Source of the DNA: Plastoroseomonas hellenica
GTDB taxonomy: Bacteria; Pseudomonadota; Alphaproteobacteria; Acetobacterales; Acetobacteraceae
Direction: 5' to 3'
Assembly: GCF_018129085.1 (NCBI RefSeq)
Contig: NZ_JAAGBB010000006.1
Coordinates: forward strand, 1 to 64,000
DNA: 64,000 bases
Shown: positions 27,449 through 35,418 of the stretch, piece by piece
Numbering within the stretch: position 1 is the first letter of the stretch
Layout of the letters: every line of letters starts with the position of its first letter
Translations under genes and position numbers: made by a program
The notes under the pieces: generated by a model
What the model saw: only the letters and a program-made list of their open reading frames with translations
Database searches by the model: none
Told to the model about the DNA's origin: nothing

Positions 27449-28186
27449 TTACAAAGGAACAGCCGGCGCGCCGGGCGGCCCATCCTGCTTCGTCCCCCGC
27501 GCGACGATCCGAAGGCTTCCGTCAGGCAGCGGGCGCTGCATCTTCTCGTCCCAGGGCGCGGTCAGCCAGGTCTCAACCTCCGCAGACGACGTGAGGATCA
27601 CAGGCATGGCTTTGGGGTGAACCGCCTTCACCTCGGCACTGGGGTCGGTCGTCAGGAAGCCAAAGAGGTCGATTGTCTCCACGCCATTCTTGATCTTGCG
27701 AACGCTGGTCCACTGCGGCACCCAGATTCCGGCAAAGAAGGCCAGCGGCCGTTCCTCACTAAGCGCAAACCAAATGTCGCCGCCGGCTTCGCGGTTGAAC
27801 TCGCTGAATGATGTGAACGGCACGATGCAGCGGTTCTCCACGCCAAGCCATCGCTTCCAGTGCTTGGACGAGGTGTTCCGGACGTTTGTGGTGCCGCCGT
27901 CCGGTTCCGCCTTCAACAGCGCTGGGAAATCCACCTCCTTTCCCTTCGCCCGCAGCTTATCGGCGCGGACCGTGGCTGCCTTGAAAAGAGCCTGGCTCGA
28001 GGACGGCATCCCCCAGCGGCAATGCGTCACCAGTTCCCGCCGCCCGGCGTTGTTGCGGATTATAGGGGCCGTGTAGTCGGGAAAGATTCCGGGATAGGGC
28101 TGGAGGTTGGTGCCGGCGTTGTCGAAGCCCTGCACGAAGTTGCGGATGGCCTCGACGTTCGACATCTCGGAATACAAGTTGCACAT
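27449..28186 (-). CDS. SOS response-associated peptidase (SRAP, YedK/HMCES family)
   Basis: A protein of 245 residues that would form a protective covalent link to abasic sites in single-stranded DNA. It starts MCNLYS, so Cys2 is exposed after Met removal, as the family requires. Other conserved parts are WGMPSS, TTNVRNTSS, the Glu in IVPFTSFSEF and the His in AVHPKAMPVIL. It lies just upstream of the LexA box and dnaE2 unit on the same strand. No LexA box was seen in front of it. Confidence 0.93.
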   Translation of the reverse strand: MCNLYSEMSNVEAIRNFVQGFDNAGTNLQPYPGIFPDYTAPIIRNNAGRRELVTHCRWGMPSSSQALFKAATVRADKLRAKGKEVDFPALLKAEPDGGTTNVRNTSSKHWKRWLGVENRCIVPFTSFSEFNREAGGDIWFALSEERPLAFFAGIWVPQWTSVRKIKNGVETIDLFGFLTTDPSAEVKAVHPKAMPVILTSSAEVETWLTAPWDEKMQRPLPDGSLRIVARGTKQDGPPGAPAVPL

Positions 28187-28265
28187 CAGACCGCCTCCAC
28201 CATTGGCGTCAGCGTGCCTGTGGGTCCGATCTTGGGCAACGTCTTCGCGCTATGGCCCTCGCGGT

Positions 28266-28427
28266 TCAGGGCGACTTGGTCTCAGGCGATGCCTCGCCCT
28301 CCACCATGGAAAGGAGCTCGAGCAGCCGCCGCCGCAGCTCCCCGTCCACCTCGGGCGCGCCTTCTTCGAGTAGATGCGCGACGGCCTTGGCCGTGGCGAT
28401 CACCAGCTCACATAGATTGTCGGTCAT
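28266..28427 (-). CDS. Small helical protein (53 residues)
   Basis: MTDNLCELVIATAKAVAHLL continues as an acidic, amphipathic helix pair (GELRRRLLELLSMVEGEA). GGAGG lies five bases before ATG, which supports translation. There is no signal peptide or membrane segment, and no family is known to me. It lies upstream of the SRAP gene on the same strand. Confidence 0.55.
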   Translation of the reverse strand: MTDNLCELVIATAKAVAHLLEEGAPEVDGELRRRLLELLSMVEGEASPETKSP

Positions 28428-28842
28428 GGATGCCTCCGCCGGATCAGCGCGCGGCCAGGGCGCGAGCTGGACCTACCTCGCGGCACCGGCTGGCCCCCGC
28501 GGCCGCGTCACGGTCGCCGAGGCAGGCAGTCACCGCATCAGGCTTCCAAGCGATCCAGTGCCTCATGAACCGGGGCCCTTCTCTTCGCTCAGCGCCTTGG
28601 CCATCAGAGCCCGGATTTGCTCGGCCTGGCTGCTCGCCGCATCCAGAGACGCGGCATCAGCGTCGAGCAAGGCGGTCATATGCTCGGCCACTAGCAACAG
28701 CAGCCCGCGCTAGGCTTGGGTCATAACGGCCTCCCTTCGTCATTGAAGGGCAAAGCGCACGGCGGCCGGCGGGGTTGCGGGCAGAGGGAACCGCCGCCGA
28801 AGCCGGGCTTGCGTTCGGCGGCCGGGTGGAAGCGTGGCTGCC
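28428..28842. other. Region without a confident gene
   Basis: A 38-residue minus-strand frame (28566-28682, MTALLDADAASLDAASSQAE...) looks helical but lacks a ribosome site. The rest is GC-rich, with frames open on both strands and no recognisable product. Confidence 0.4.
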
Positions 28843-29127
28843 CTACCCCTTTGGCACCCTGTACCAGGACAGCAGCCGGCCCTCATCTAGCCAGGCGTCG
28901 ATGATCGGCGTGATCGTGCCTGGAACGCCGTGCGTCGCCTTCGCCGAGAGCGGATGCCCTTCCAGCACAAAGGCGCAGACGTGCCCCCCCGGATTGCAGC
29001 GGATCTTCGCGCCTCGGTACTCGTAATTGGGGCCGCCCCACTCGCCGACCTCAGCGGTGCGCAGCAGCTCGCCGCGCGGCTCGTGCCAGGGGCGGGTGAT
29101 TGGCGATGATGTCGGGCCTGAGGACAT
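28843..29127 (-). CDS. Hypothetical protein
   Basis: A protein of 94 residues containing GEWGGPNYEYRGAKIRCNPGG and GTITPIIDAWLDEGRLLSWY. Composition is ordinary and soluble, with two Cys. AAAGG precedes the ATG. No family is recognised. It is divergent from the ligase gene, with about 80 bases between the starts. Confidence 0.5.
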   Translation of the reverse strand: MSSGPTSSPITRPWHEPRGELLRTAEVGEWGGPNYEYRGAKIRCNPGGHVCAFVLEGHPLSAKATHGVPGTITPIIDAWLDEGRLLSWYRVPKG

Positions 29128-29209
29128 CGACCTTTATCGCCGCGGCCCCCGATAGTCGACAACCCCACGTTTACCCGTGCGTTGAGTCCGCCTTCCAGAG
29201 AGGCGCGTC

Positions 29210-30289
29210 ATGGGCAAGCCGCCGCCAGCCGCTCCGAAACGCACTGCGCGCCGCCTGGCGCCGTCGGTTGCCTCGGCATCGTCCGTTATCGGTGCGCCGT
29301 CGCGATATCCCGGCTTCATCGAACCTGCTCTCGCCACCCTTGTCTCTGCGCCCCCTGTCGGCCCACGTTGGCGGCACGAGATCAAGTTCGACGGCTACCG
29401 GCTCCAGGCGCGGCTGCGCTCGGGAAAGGTAAGCTTCCTTACCCGCAGCGGCCTCGACTGGACGGCCCGCTTCGGCCGGGCGCTCGCGGATGCGGTGCGG
29501 GAGATTCCGGCGGCGGAGGCGATCATGGATGGCGAACTCGTCGTGGAGGATCTGGCTGGGCGCTCCGACTTTGGCCTCCTGCAAGGCGCTTTGAAGGCGG
29601 GCGACAGTGGCCCTCTGCGGCTCTACGTCTTCGATCTCCTGTATCTCGATGGCCGGGATCTGCGCGCGGCGCCGCTGTCGGCGAGGCAGGCCCGCCTGCA
29701 GGAACTGCTCGGGCAAATCCGCGGGCCGGTTCGCTTTTCGGAGGCGTTCGACGATCCAGGCGAAATAGTGCTGCGGCACGCCTGCCGCCTGAGCCTGGAG
29801 GGCATCGTCTCCAAGGCTATCGATGAGCCGTACCGCAGTGGCCGCGTCGGCATCTGGCTCAAATCGAAGTGCAGCAGCCGGCAAGAGCTGGTGGTGTGCG
29901 GTTATGTCCCTTCGACCGCCTCAAGCACAGCCATTGGATCGCTGGTGCTGGGCGCATATGAGAATGGCGAGTTGCAGCATGTCGGCCGTGTCGGCACCGG
30001 CTACACCGCGCGCATTGCTCGAGAACTCTACCAGGCGCTTGAGGCGCGGCGGATTGACCGAAGTCCGTTTGCGAAGAAGCTGGACAGCGCGGCCGCCAAA
30101 GATGCTCGCTTCGTGCGCCCCGAACTCGTCGCGGAGATCGAATTCCGCGGCTGGAGCCGGGACGGCCTGCTGCGACATGCGTCATACCGTGGGCTGCGCG
30201 AGGATAAGGTGGCGGCAGAGGTGGTGATTGAGAGACCGCAGATGCCAGCGGCGACAGAGCCGGCCGCGCAACGCGGCGGATCGCGATGA
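29210..30289 (+). CDS. ATP-dependent DNA ligase, LigD ligase-domain type
   Basis: A stand-alone ligase of 359 residues. The nucleotidyltransferase motifs are motif I EIKFDGYR (Lys is the adenylated residue), TRSGLDWT, motif IIIa YVFDLLYLDGRDL, motif IV LEGIVSKAID and motif V WLKSKC, followed by an OB-fold. It matches the ligase domain of LigD but lacks the polymerase and phosphoesterase domains, and no Ku gene is nearby. It probably acts in repair of broken DNA. The position next to dnaE2 and SRAP genes groups it with DNA-damage functions of the island. Confidence 0.88.
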   Translation: MGKPPPAAPKRTARRLAPSVASASSVIGAPSRYPGFIEPALATLVSAPPVGPRWRHEIKFDGYRLQARLRSGKVSFLTRSGLDWTARFGRALADAVREIPAAEAIMDGELVVEDLAGRSDFGLLQGALKAGDSGPLRLYVFDLLYLDGRDLRAAPLSARQARLQELLGQIRGPVRFSEAFDDPGEIVLRHACRLSLEGIVSKAIDEPYRSGRVGIWLKSKCSSRQELVVCGYVPSTASSTAIGSLVLGAYENGELQHVGRVGTGYTARIARELYQALEARRIDRSPFAKKLDSAAAKDARFVRPELVAEIEFRGWSRDGLLRHASYRGLREDKVAAEVVIERPQMPAATEPAAQRGGSR

Positions 30290-30588
30290 GAGCAATCGAC
30301 CCGTCTGGCAACATCGTCGACACCGATCAGGTCTGGTGGTGGCAGCTTCCCGACAGTGCGACGCCTGCCGAGGTGCGCCAAGCGTGCTTCCGGAAGGCGC
30401 TCAGCGAGGTTGCGTGCTCCAGCAGGACGCGCGAGGTGCACGCAGCCATCTCGGAAGTGCTCGCCGCATTCGCATTCGATCGGGAAGGGCACAAAGCGTT
30501 CCACCGACGGATACGACGACCTCGCGGATGCAGGATCATCACAGCGCAGTTGCCTAATCCTCGATGGCGTCATTCCCGTCTGCCTTGA
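30286..30588 (+). CDS. Hypothetical protein overlapping the ligase stop
   Basis: The start ATG overlaps the ligase stop (ATGA), so translation may be coupled. The first 75 residues (ACFRKALSEVACSSRTREVH and LAAFAFDREGHKAFHRR) look like a helical domain. The last 25 residues overlap the arr gene on the other strand and look less natural. No family is recognised. Confidence 0.5.
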   Translation: MRAIDPSGNIVDTDQVWWWQLPDSATPAEVRQACFRKALSEVACSSRTREVHAAISEVLAAFAFDREGHKAFHRRIRRPRGCRIITAQLPNPRWRHSRLP

Positions 30589-30967
30589 GCCGAGCAAGCC
30601 CTTCTTTCATCGCTTGCAGTTCTTCGGACGTATGGCCCTCCCAGTCCTCGATCTCGCCTGTGATGCGCAACGGTGCGAGGGATCGGTAGGACGCGGTCAC
30701 GTTCCCAGGGAATTTTTTGTCCGTCAGGTTAGGGTCGTCTTCAAACCGGCCCGTCGGCTCGACGATATAGATGCGGCCGCGTCCTTCTCCACGTGCGAGC
30801 TCCGCGCCCCAAGTCGCCGCCTCCAGCGACGCCGAAAAATAGATGTGCTTCAACTCGCGCTGAACGAAGTTGCTGCTGTAGCCGGGCACAAGCAGGTCAC
30901 CGATCTTCAGATTGGCTTTGGTGCCGTGGTAAAAGGTGGTTCCTGGTGGAACTTCATGCGCACGCAC
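30554..30967 (-). CDS. arr: Arr-type rifampin ADP-ribosyltransferase
   Basis: A protein of 137 residues, the usual Arr length. FYHGTKANLKIGDLLVPGYSS, KHIYFSASLEAATWGAELA, GRGRIYIVEPTG, DDPNLTDKKFPGN and SYRSLAPLRITGEIEDWEGH follow the Arr family closely. Arr inactivates rifamycins by ADP-ribosylating the ansa chain with NAD+. The GTG start at 30967 is chosen because AGGAG lies eight bases upstream and it gives the normal family length; the frame is open further upstream, but that part is unlike Arr. Chromosomal Arr proteins also exist without clinical resistance, so activity should be tested. Confidence 0.9.
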   Translation of the reverse strand: MRAHEVPPGTTFYHGTKANLKIGDLLVPGYSSNFVQRELKHIYFSASLEAATWGAELARGEGRGRIYIVEPTGRFEDDPNLTDKKFPGNVTASYRSLAPLRITGEIEDWEGHTSEELQAMKEGLARLKADGNDAIED

Positions 30968-31079
30968 TTCGAAACTCCTCGTCCAAACGGGATAAATAGC
31001 CCGGCATCCCGCCCGCCCTCCTTTGATGGCTTGGCCGGCTTGCCATGGGTCGCGCGCCGAAGCTCGTGTCCGGGGCGCA

Positions 31080-31340
31080 TCACTGAGGCTGCGCGCCACC
31101 GCTGCCGGGGCGCGTAGCCCTCAGCGTCTCCAGTACCGCCCGGCGCATACCATCGGCGAGCACCGACACGCGCTCATCGCGGTGCTGCATGTCCGTGTGC
31201 TCCATCAGGCTCGCCAGCGTCTCCGGCGGTATGCCGGCTGCTTGGCTCAGCGCGAGCGACAAGTTCGCGATGAGCATCGCCTGGCTCTGCGCGAGCAAGG
31301 CCAGCATGTCGTGGAGAGCCGCGTCGGGTGGGGCGCTCAT
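31080..31340 (-). CDS. Hypothetical helical protein
   Basis: A protein of 86 residues, nearly all helical (DMLALLAQSQAMLIANLSLA, LASLMEHTDMQHRDERV). The start overlaps the stop of the upstream lipoprotein gene by one base (ATGA arrangement), so the two are translationally coupled. No family is recognised. Confidence 0.6.
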   Translation of the reverse strand: MSAPPDAALHDMLALLAQSQAMLIANLSLALSQAAGIPPETLASLMEHTDMQHRDERVSVLADGMRRAVLETLRATRPGSGGAQPQ

Positions 31341-32041
31341 CAGGCACGGTCCTGTTCGTCGCGTAGCATCCGCAGGGAGTTATCGACCATCCGGATCAAC
31401 TGAGCAGAGACGCGCTCCCACGCCACCCGCGCAGCCCGATCACCGGAGCCATAGCCCCACGTGTTACTCTCGCGGTGCTCAGCCACAAGCGGGATCGTCA
31501 GCCGGGCCCGCCTGCCAGGCCGGTTGTCCTCAATTTCCACATCCACCCAGGCGGCGCTGTTCCACCAGCCTTCGGCCGCCATCGCTCCGGAAAACACCGT
31601 TTGCTGAGCTGTGGCCTGCGCGACCACCGTTCCCCACGAACCGGTGGCGCTTCCCTGCGCCCGTGTGTTCGCCGTTGATACCGCTCCTGCGGAGATAATG
31701 CGCGAGCCGAAGACCGAGCCGAGGGCGACGATCCGGAAGCGCATGGCGACCTCCCCGGGCGGCACAGGGACGAAGTACTCCCGCCAGGTGATGCTCGGCC
31801 CGTAGATCCGCGCCAGGTCGCGCTGCAGCGTTGGCGCGACCGATGCGTCGCCGGGCACCGGCCTGCCGTCGAAGACCGCGCCGATCATCGGCCGTGAAAG
31901 GCGCAGGTCCGTCCGCGGAGCCGCGGCGATCGAGGGCGCGCCGGTTCGCTCTGTGGCGCAGCCGGGGAGCAGGGCACCCAAGAAGCCGCTGCCGGCTAAG
32001 AGGGCAGCGCGGCGTGCGATGCGCACGGGGCTATTGGGCAC
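31340..32041 (-). CDS. Putative lipoprotein
   Basis: Starting at GTG 32041 (GGAG about nine bases upstream) it has a basic start, a hydrophobic LLAGSGFLGALLPGC segment and a lipobox LPGC. The mature part of about 200 residues contains WREYFVPVPPGEVAMRFRIVALGS and AEGWWNSAAWVDVEIEDNRPG. No family is known; it resembles small periplasmic beta-rich lipoproteins. It is flanked by a MucR-type regulator (28 bases upstream) and the helical 86-residue gene. Confidence 0.65.
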   Translation of the reverse strand: MPNSPVRIARRAALLAGSGFLGALLPGCATERTGAPSIAAAPRTDLRLSRPMIGAVFDGRPVPGDASVAPTLQRDLARIYGPSITWREYFVPVPPGEVAMRFRIVALGSVFGSRIISAGAVSTANTRAQGSATGSWGTVVAQATAQQTVFSGAMAAEGWWNSAAWVDVEIEDNRPGRRARLTIPLVAEHRESNTWGYGSGDRAARVAWERVSAQLIRMVDNSLRMLRDEQDRA

Positions 32042-32069
32042 GAATGTCGTCTCCACCCTTGCGCGCCGA

Positions 32070-32507
32070 TCAGCGACTAGCCTTTCGCCGACCACGCGGC
32101 TTCGCCTTGGCGCCGGTGCCCAGGCCGATCTGCTTCGCCATCTCGGAGCGTTTGGCCGAATAGGCCGGCGCCACCATGGGATAGTCCTTCGGCAGCCCCC
32201 AGCGCTCCCGGTACTGCTCCGGCGTCAGGCCGAAAGCAGTCATGAGGTGGCGCTTCATCGACTTCAGCTTCCGGCCGTCCTCAAGGCAGATCAGGTAGTC
32301 GGGTGTGATCGAACGCTTGATCGGCACTGCGGGCTGCCGCTTCTCCTCTGGCGGGGCCGAAGGTTCGCCAAGGCCAGCTAGCGTGCGATGCACGTTCTGG
32401 ATGAGGGCAGGGAGATCCGCCTGAGTGGCGGAGTTATTTGCGACGTGCGCCGCCACGATCTCGGCGGTTAGGGCGAGGAGGTCAGGGATGGCGATGTCGT
32501 CGGGCAT
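32070..32507 (-). CDS. MucR/Ros family transcriptional regulator
   Basis: A protein of 145 residues. The Ros/MucR domain is clear: SITPDYLICLEDGRKLKSMKRHLMTAFGLTPEQYRERWGLPKDYPMVAP, with a helical N-terminal oligomerisation half and a Lys/Arg-rich tail (KAKPRGRRKASR). The first Cys of the classical zinc finger is replaced, as in many alphaproteobacterial paralogues. MucR proteins bind AT-rich DNA and silence acquired genes, so it may control island genes. Confidence 0.9.
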   Translation of the reverse strand: MPDDIAIPDLLALTAEIVAAHVANNSATQADLPALIQNVHRTLAGLGEPSAPPEEKRQPAVPIKRSITPDYLICLEDGRKLKSMKRHLMTAFGLTPEQYRERWGLPKDYPMVAPAYSAKRSEMAKQIGLGTGAKAKPRGRRKASR

Positions 32508-32540
32508 GCTGCTCCCGCGCGTGAACGGTGATGTGACTGC

Positions 32541-33164
32541 TTACAAAGCAGCCCGGAAGCCGGGATTGTCCAGAGCTTGGTCGACGGCTTCGCCAAGCAC
32601 TCGGACCAGCAGCGAGTGCAGATCCTCCAGGCGATGGAAGTTGGCGAACCCGCCCATGGTCGACCCCTCGATCCTGTTCGCTTGAACCGTATCCGACCAA
32701 ACCTGCCGACCGCTCGGCCCATCCACAAGGGTCAGTCGGAGCGCAACCATAGCTTCTGAACGGGCGTACTGGTTGGCCGCGAGTTGCGCCACATCGACGA
32801 CAAGTCTCCGCTGCGGCGGGAGCCCTTCCGGCGCAAGCAAGCCGCGGACCCGCAACCCTTCACTCAAGGCGCGACCCACCGCTTGGTCGACAGGGGTTTC
32901 CGAGTACAGCTTCTTGATCGGCTGTCCGAAGGAACCCCGGATCGAGCCGATCCAAGCCGCATCCTCCGAGCCAATGTCGCGAGTTACTCTGACTTCGCCC
33001 ATACCGACGACCGCTCTCCCACCAGGCGTTGCTGCTGATTGGGGAGTATAGGCGAGCGGCATTGTCGCCCTCTCCATCACGCCGAAGCCGCAGGCAGTTA
33101 CAGCGAACAGCGCGGTTGCCAGTGCAACGAAGCGAAGACAGGTGGTGAAGGGAAACGCAGCCAT
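32541..33164 (-). CDS. Putative lipoprotein
   Basis: A protein of 207 residues with a lipobox at AVTAC (signal LRFVALATALFAVTAC). The mature part, VVGMGEVRVTRDIGSEDAAWIG followed by VDQAVGRALSEGLRVRGLL, recalls YajG-like envelope lipoproteins: a beta-strand pair, then a helix carrying SEGLRVRG. The match is weak and the function unknown. It precedes the MucR gene on the same strand by 33 bases. Confidence 0.65.
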   Translation of the reverse strand: MAAFPFTTCLRFVALATALFAVTACGFGVMERATMPLAYTPQSAATPGGRAVVGMGEVRVTRDIGSEDAAWIGSIRGSFGQPIKKLYSETPVDQAVGRALSEGLRVRGLLAPEGLPPQRRLVVDVAQLAANQYARSEAMVALRLTLVDGPSGRQVWSDTVQANRIEGSTMGGFANFHRLEDLHSLLVRVLGEAVDQALDNPGFRAAL

Positions 33165-33223
33165 AGAAGCGACCTCTCGCTTGAGTCGGAAGCATCTATA
33201 CTGATCAAACTGCTGCTTCGATA

Positions 33224-33439
33224 TTAACCAGCGGCACCGCTATGGCCGTCGCTGCCCAATGGCGGCGGCAGACCGCCCGCCCCGCCGCCCAGCAGCCGCA
33301 TCAGCAGCAGGTCTCTATTGAACGGGTTGCGGTCGGCGTCGTCCGGATCGGGCTCAGCATCCAGCAACCCTCGCGTCAGCGTCTCCCAATTGAGTTGGTA
33401 TTTGTTGCGTGGTGGGCGTGGTCGAACGGTCGGCGCGGT
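33224..33439 (-). pseudogene. Possible gene remnant without a start codon
   Basis: A minus-strand frame reads NKYQLNWETLTRGLLDAEPD, then NPFNRDLLLMRLLGG, and stops at 33224. It looks like real protein, but the frame begins just after a stop at 33440-33442 and has no ATG, GTG or TTG before the protein-like part. It is probably the 3' end of a lost gene. Confidence 0.3.
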
Positions 33440-33595
33440 TCATCGCGGCTTGACCGTCGGTGAAAAGCGTCGGTGTCGCGCGCTCCGGGCTCGACTCGGT
33501 GCGCCTATCCAGAGCCGGACTGGTGCAGGCAAGTCAGTATTTCGGTGACGCGATCGTCCTTGCGTGCCGCATGCCGATTGGGGCATCGCGCGGGC

Positions 33596-34000
33596 ATGCA
33601 AATCCTCCTTATGGCGCTCGCGTGCGCCCTGCTGATGCCAGCTGCCGCCTCAGCCCAATGCCACTGGCGGGAGCCGGGCCGCACCTTCCCAGCCGGGCAG
33701 GCGTGGCGCTGTGAGGCCATCCGCTGGGCAGATGGTGACACGCTGACCGCGCGATGCGCCGGCCTATCCCAGCCCGTCAGCGTGCGCCTGCGTGGCCTGG
33801 ACACGCCTGAGCGTGGCGAGCGGCGGTATCGTGAGGCCGGCGCGGAACTGCGCCGCAGGACTGAGGGCCGAGAGATCGAGGTGCGGCCGCATCACCGGAG
33901 CTGGGAGCGCGTGGTGGCGGATGTGCTGGTCGCCGGCGTCAACGTCGGGCAGGCCATGGATCGAGAAGGGTGGTCCAAAGCAAGCTGCGCTCGGCGCTAA
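33596..34000 (+). CDS. Secreted thermonuclease-family (SNase-like) protein
   Basis: A protein of 134 residues from ATG at 33596, with a signal peptide (ILLMALACALLMPAAASA). The mature part has the SNase fold pattern: WADGDTLTARC, then VRLRGLDTPERG (first catalytic Arg and DTPE), then EIEVRPHHRSWERVVADVLVAG and VNVGQAMDREGW. The domain is short but holds the core. Such proteins are common in alphaproteobacteria and cleave nucleic acids outside the inner membrane. The longer frame upstream is ignored because the signal peptide sets the start. Confidence 0.85.
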   Translation: MQILLMALACALLMPAAASAQCHWREPGRTFPAGQAWRCEAIRWADGDTLTARCAGLSQPVSVRLRGLDTPERGERRYREAGAELRRRTEGREIEVRPHHRSWERVVADVLVAGVNVGQAMDREGWSKASCARR

Positions 34001-34040
34001 CTTTCCTCGTTCCCGCCACCGTGGACTCGAACCACTGGAG

Positions 34041-34274
34041 TCAGCGGACGGACCGGGAGAGCTGATCCGCAAGAGCGCGAGCTTCCACCCTGCTGGCGCA
34101 CAATGTCAGCGTGCACTCTCGCGCATCCTCGATTGCCTTCGCGGCGCGCTGGTACAAGTCATGGATGGAGCTGTCCCCGGAGGGCCGCGCCGCATGCGTA
34201 GTAAGGCGGGACACGGCGCGGCTCCTGAGGATAGTGCTTACTATGCGCCACTGGAAGGGGGAGTCCAGGAACAT
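34041..34274 (-). CDS. Small hypothetical protein, doubtful
   Basis: A protein of 77 residues with a helical end (SIHDLYQRAAKAIEDARECT and VEARALADQLSRSVR) that looks natural. No ribosome site stands out, and no family is recognised. The rest of 34001-34488 holds nothing else I can support. Confidence 0.35.
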   Translation of the reverse strand: MFLDSPFQWRIVSTILRSRAVSRLTTHAARPSGDSSIHDLYQRAAKAIEDARECTLTLCASRVEARALADQLSRSVR

Positions 34275-34488
34275 GCGCGCGACCTGCCGAAATTCAACGC
34301 TCGAAGTGATTATACGTAGCGCAGCGACCGCCTACATTTGCTGCTTCATTTAAAGCTAAGCTCTGGCTTGGTGCATCACGTCGATGCCGGTGCCGCTACA
34401 GCCGCCCCCGCCGTGACAAAGGTCGCTCCCTCGGCACCTAGGCCGGTGCTACCCGCGCTGCATTCGCGGAGGTTGAGGGCACGTCACT

Positions 34489-34623
34489 ATGGAAATCTTG
34501 GGCATCTTGGTCGGGATCGGCCTCTTGATTTTGTGGCTCAAGCACCGCGAGGTCATGGGGGTGGTCTTCACGATCAGCGCGGTACTGATGTTCATCGCCG
34601 GCGTGATCAAAGCCATCCCCTGA
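34489..34623 (+). CDS. Small membrane protein (44 residues)
   Basis: MEILGILVGIGLLILWLKHR begins with one transmembrane helix, and VVFTISAVLMFIAGVIKAI forms a second, joined by a short basic turn. Such hydrophobicity over the full frame is unlikely by chance in this GC-rich context. GAGGG lies about ten bases upstream. The function is unknown. Confidence 0.6.
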   Translation: MEILGILVGIGLLILWLKHREVMGVVFTISAVLMFIAGVIKAIP

Positions 34624-34652
34624 GCCAAAGGGGGGATCGGCGGCCAGGAACT

Positions 34653-34892
34653 TCACGGCCACACGCGCTTCAGCGGCGCCTTCGGGGGCAACTGGGTCAG
34701 GAAGAGGCCCTGATCCAAGATTGCTCGGCGCGCGGCTTCGGCATCGAAGCCGATCACCGGCAGATCGGGGTCCAGGTCGATCGACTTCCACGGCGACCAG
34801 GGGGCGTGCTCGGCCGGCAGGATGGCGCTATCCGCATTGGTCCGGGTCAGCGCCACAGCATCGCCGAGGCCTCGCCAAGCATAGACGCGCAT
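34653..34892 (-). CDS. Hypothetical protein in HTH operon
   Basis: A protein of 79 residues (MRVYAWRGLGDAVALTRTNA, then WKSIDLDPDLPVIGFDAEAA). It is soluble, with no family known to me. It starts five bases after the HTH gene stop and forms the last gene of a three-gene minus-strand unit. Confidence 0.6.
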   Translation of the reverse strand: MRVYAWRGLGDAVALTRTNADSAILPAEHAPWSPWKSIDLDPDLPVIGFDAEAARRAILDQGLFLTQLPPKAPLKRVWP

Positions 34893-34897
34893 CTCGC

Positions 34898-35131
34898 CTA
34901 CGCGCGCCCGGCCTGCAGCGGCGCCTCAGCGCGAGCGCTTCGCTGCGGTGGCGGGTTCGCCTTCCAGAACCGCGCCACGTTCTCCAGCCATGCCGCGACC
35001 GGCTCAGGAATCGCGTTGCGGCCGCTCTCCCACTCATAGCCAGCCGTTGGCGCATAGCCGAACACGGCTGCCAGCGCGCGGCTGCTCAGCCCCATCATTT
35101 CCCTGATCTCGCGCAGGCGGTCTGGCGTCAT
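34898..35131 (-). CDS. Xre-type helix-turn-helix protein
   Basis: A protein of 77 residues. DRLREIREMMGLSSRALAAVFGYAPTAGYEWESGRNAIPEPVAAWLENVARF is an Xre-like HTH, with the recognition helix around APTAGYEWE. It overlaps the preceding gene by four bases. It probably regulates its own operon. Confidence 0.8.
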   Translation of the reverse strand: MTPDRLREIREMMGLSSRALAAVFGYAPTAGYEWESGRNAIPEPVAAWLENVARFWKANPPPQRSARAEAPLQAGRA

Positions 35132-35418
35132 GCAGCCTTCTCGGCAGCCTTCGCCATCCGGCGCCGCTGGCTGCGCAGCATCATACCCAATAGCGCCTTC
35201 AACTCCCCGCTGAAGCGGGCCTCGCCCTTCGCCACACGGCGCAAGGTGGTCTCAATGTTCTCGCGCGGGCGGTCGTCGCCGTGGCGTTGCATGGTTCGCG
35301 CCAGATCAGCGATCGACATACCCAGCTCGGTGAGTTGCAAGGTAAAGAGGACGGCGCTCTCCGGCGTGCCCGTAGGCGCCTTGCGGCTGGTCGCCGCCGG
35401 CATGGTGTCCTCGGCCAT
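35128..35418 (-). CDS. Hypothetical protein, first gene of HTH operon
   Basis: A protein of 96 residues from ATG at 35418 (GAGGG seven bases upstream). LFTLQLTELGMSIADLARTMQRHGDD and ENIETTLRRVAKGEARFSGEL suggest a second helix-turn-helix-like fold, similar in plan to the Xre protein that follows. It may be a partner regulator. The C-terminus is basic (RSQRRRMAKAAEKAA). Confidence 0.6.
   Translation of the reverse strand: MAEDTMPAATSRKAPTGTPESAVLFTLQLTELGMSIADLARTMQRHGDDRPRENIETTLRRVAKGEARFSGELKALLGMMLRSQRRRMAKAAEKAA

Noticed and set aside
28566-28682. 38-residue minus-strand frame starting MTALLDADAASLDAASSQAE
   Set aside because: Helical composition but no ribosome site, and too short to judge.
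30968-31099. Longer N-terminus for the Arr protein
   Set aside because: The extra 44 residues do not resemble the family, and the GTG at 30967 has a well-placed AGGAG.
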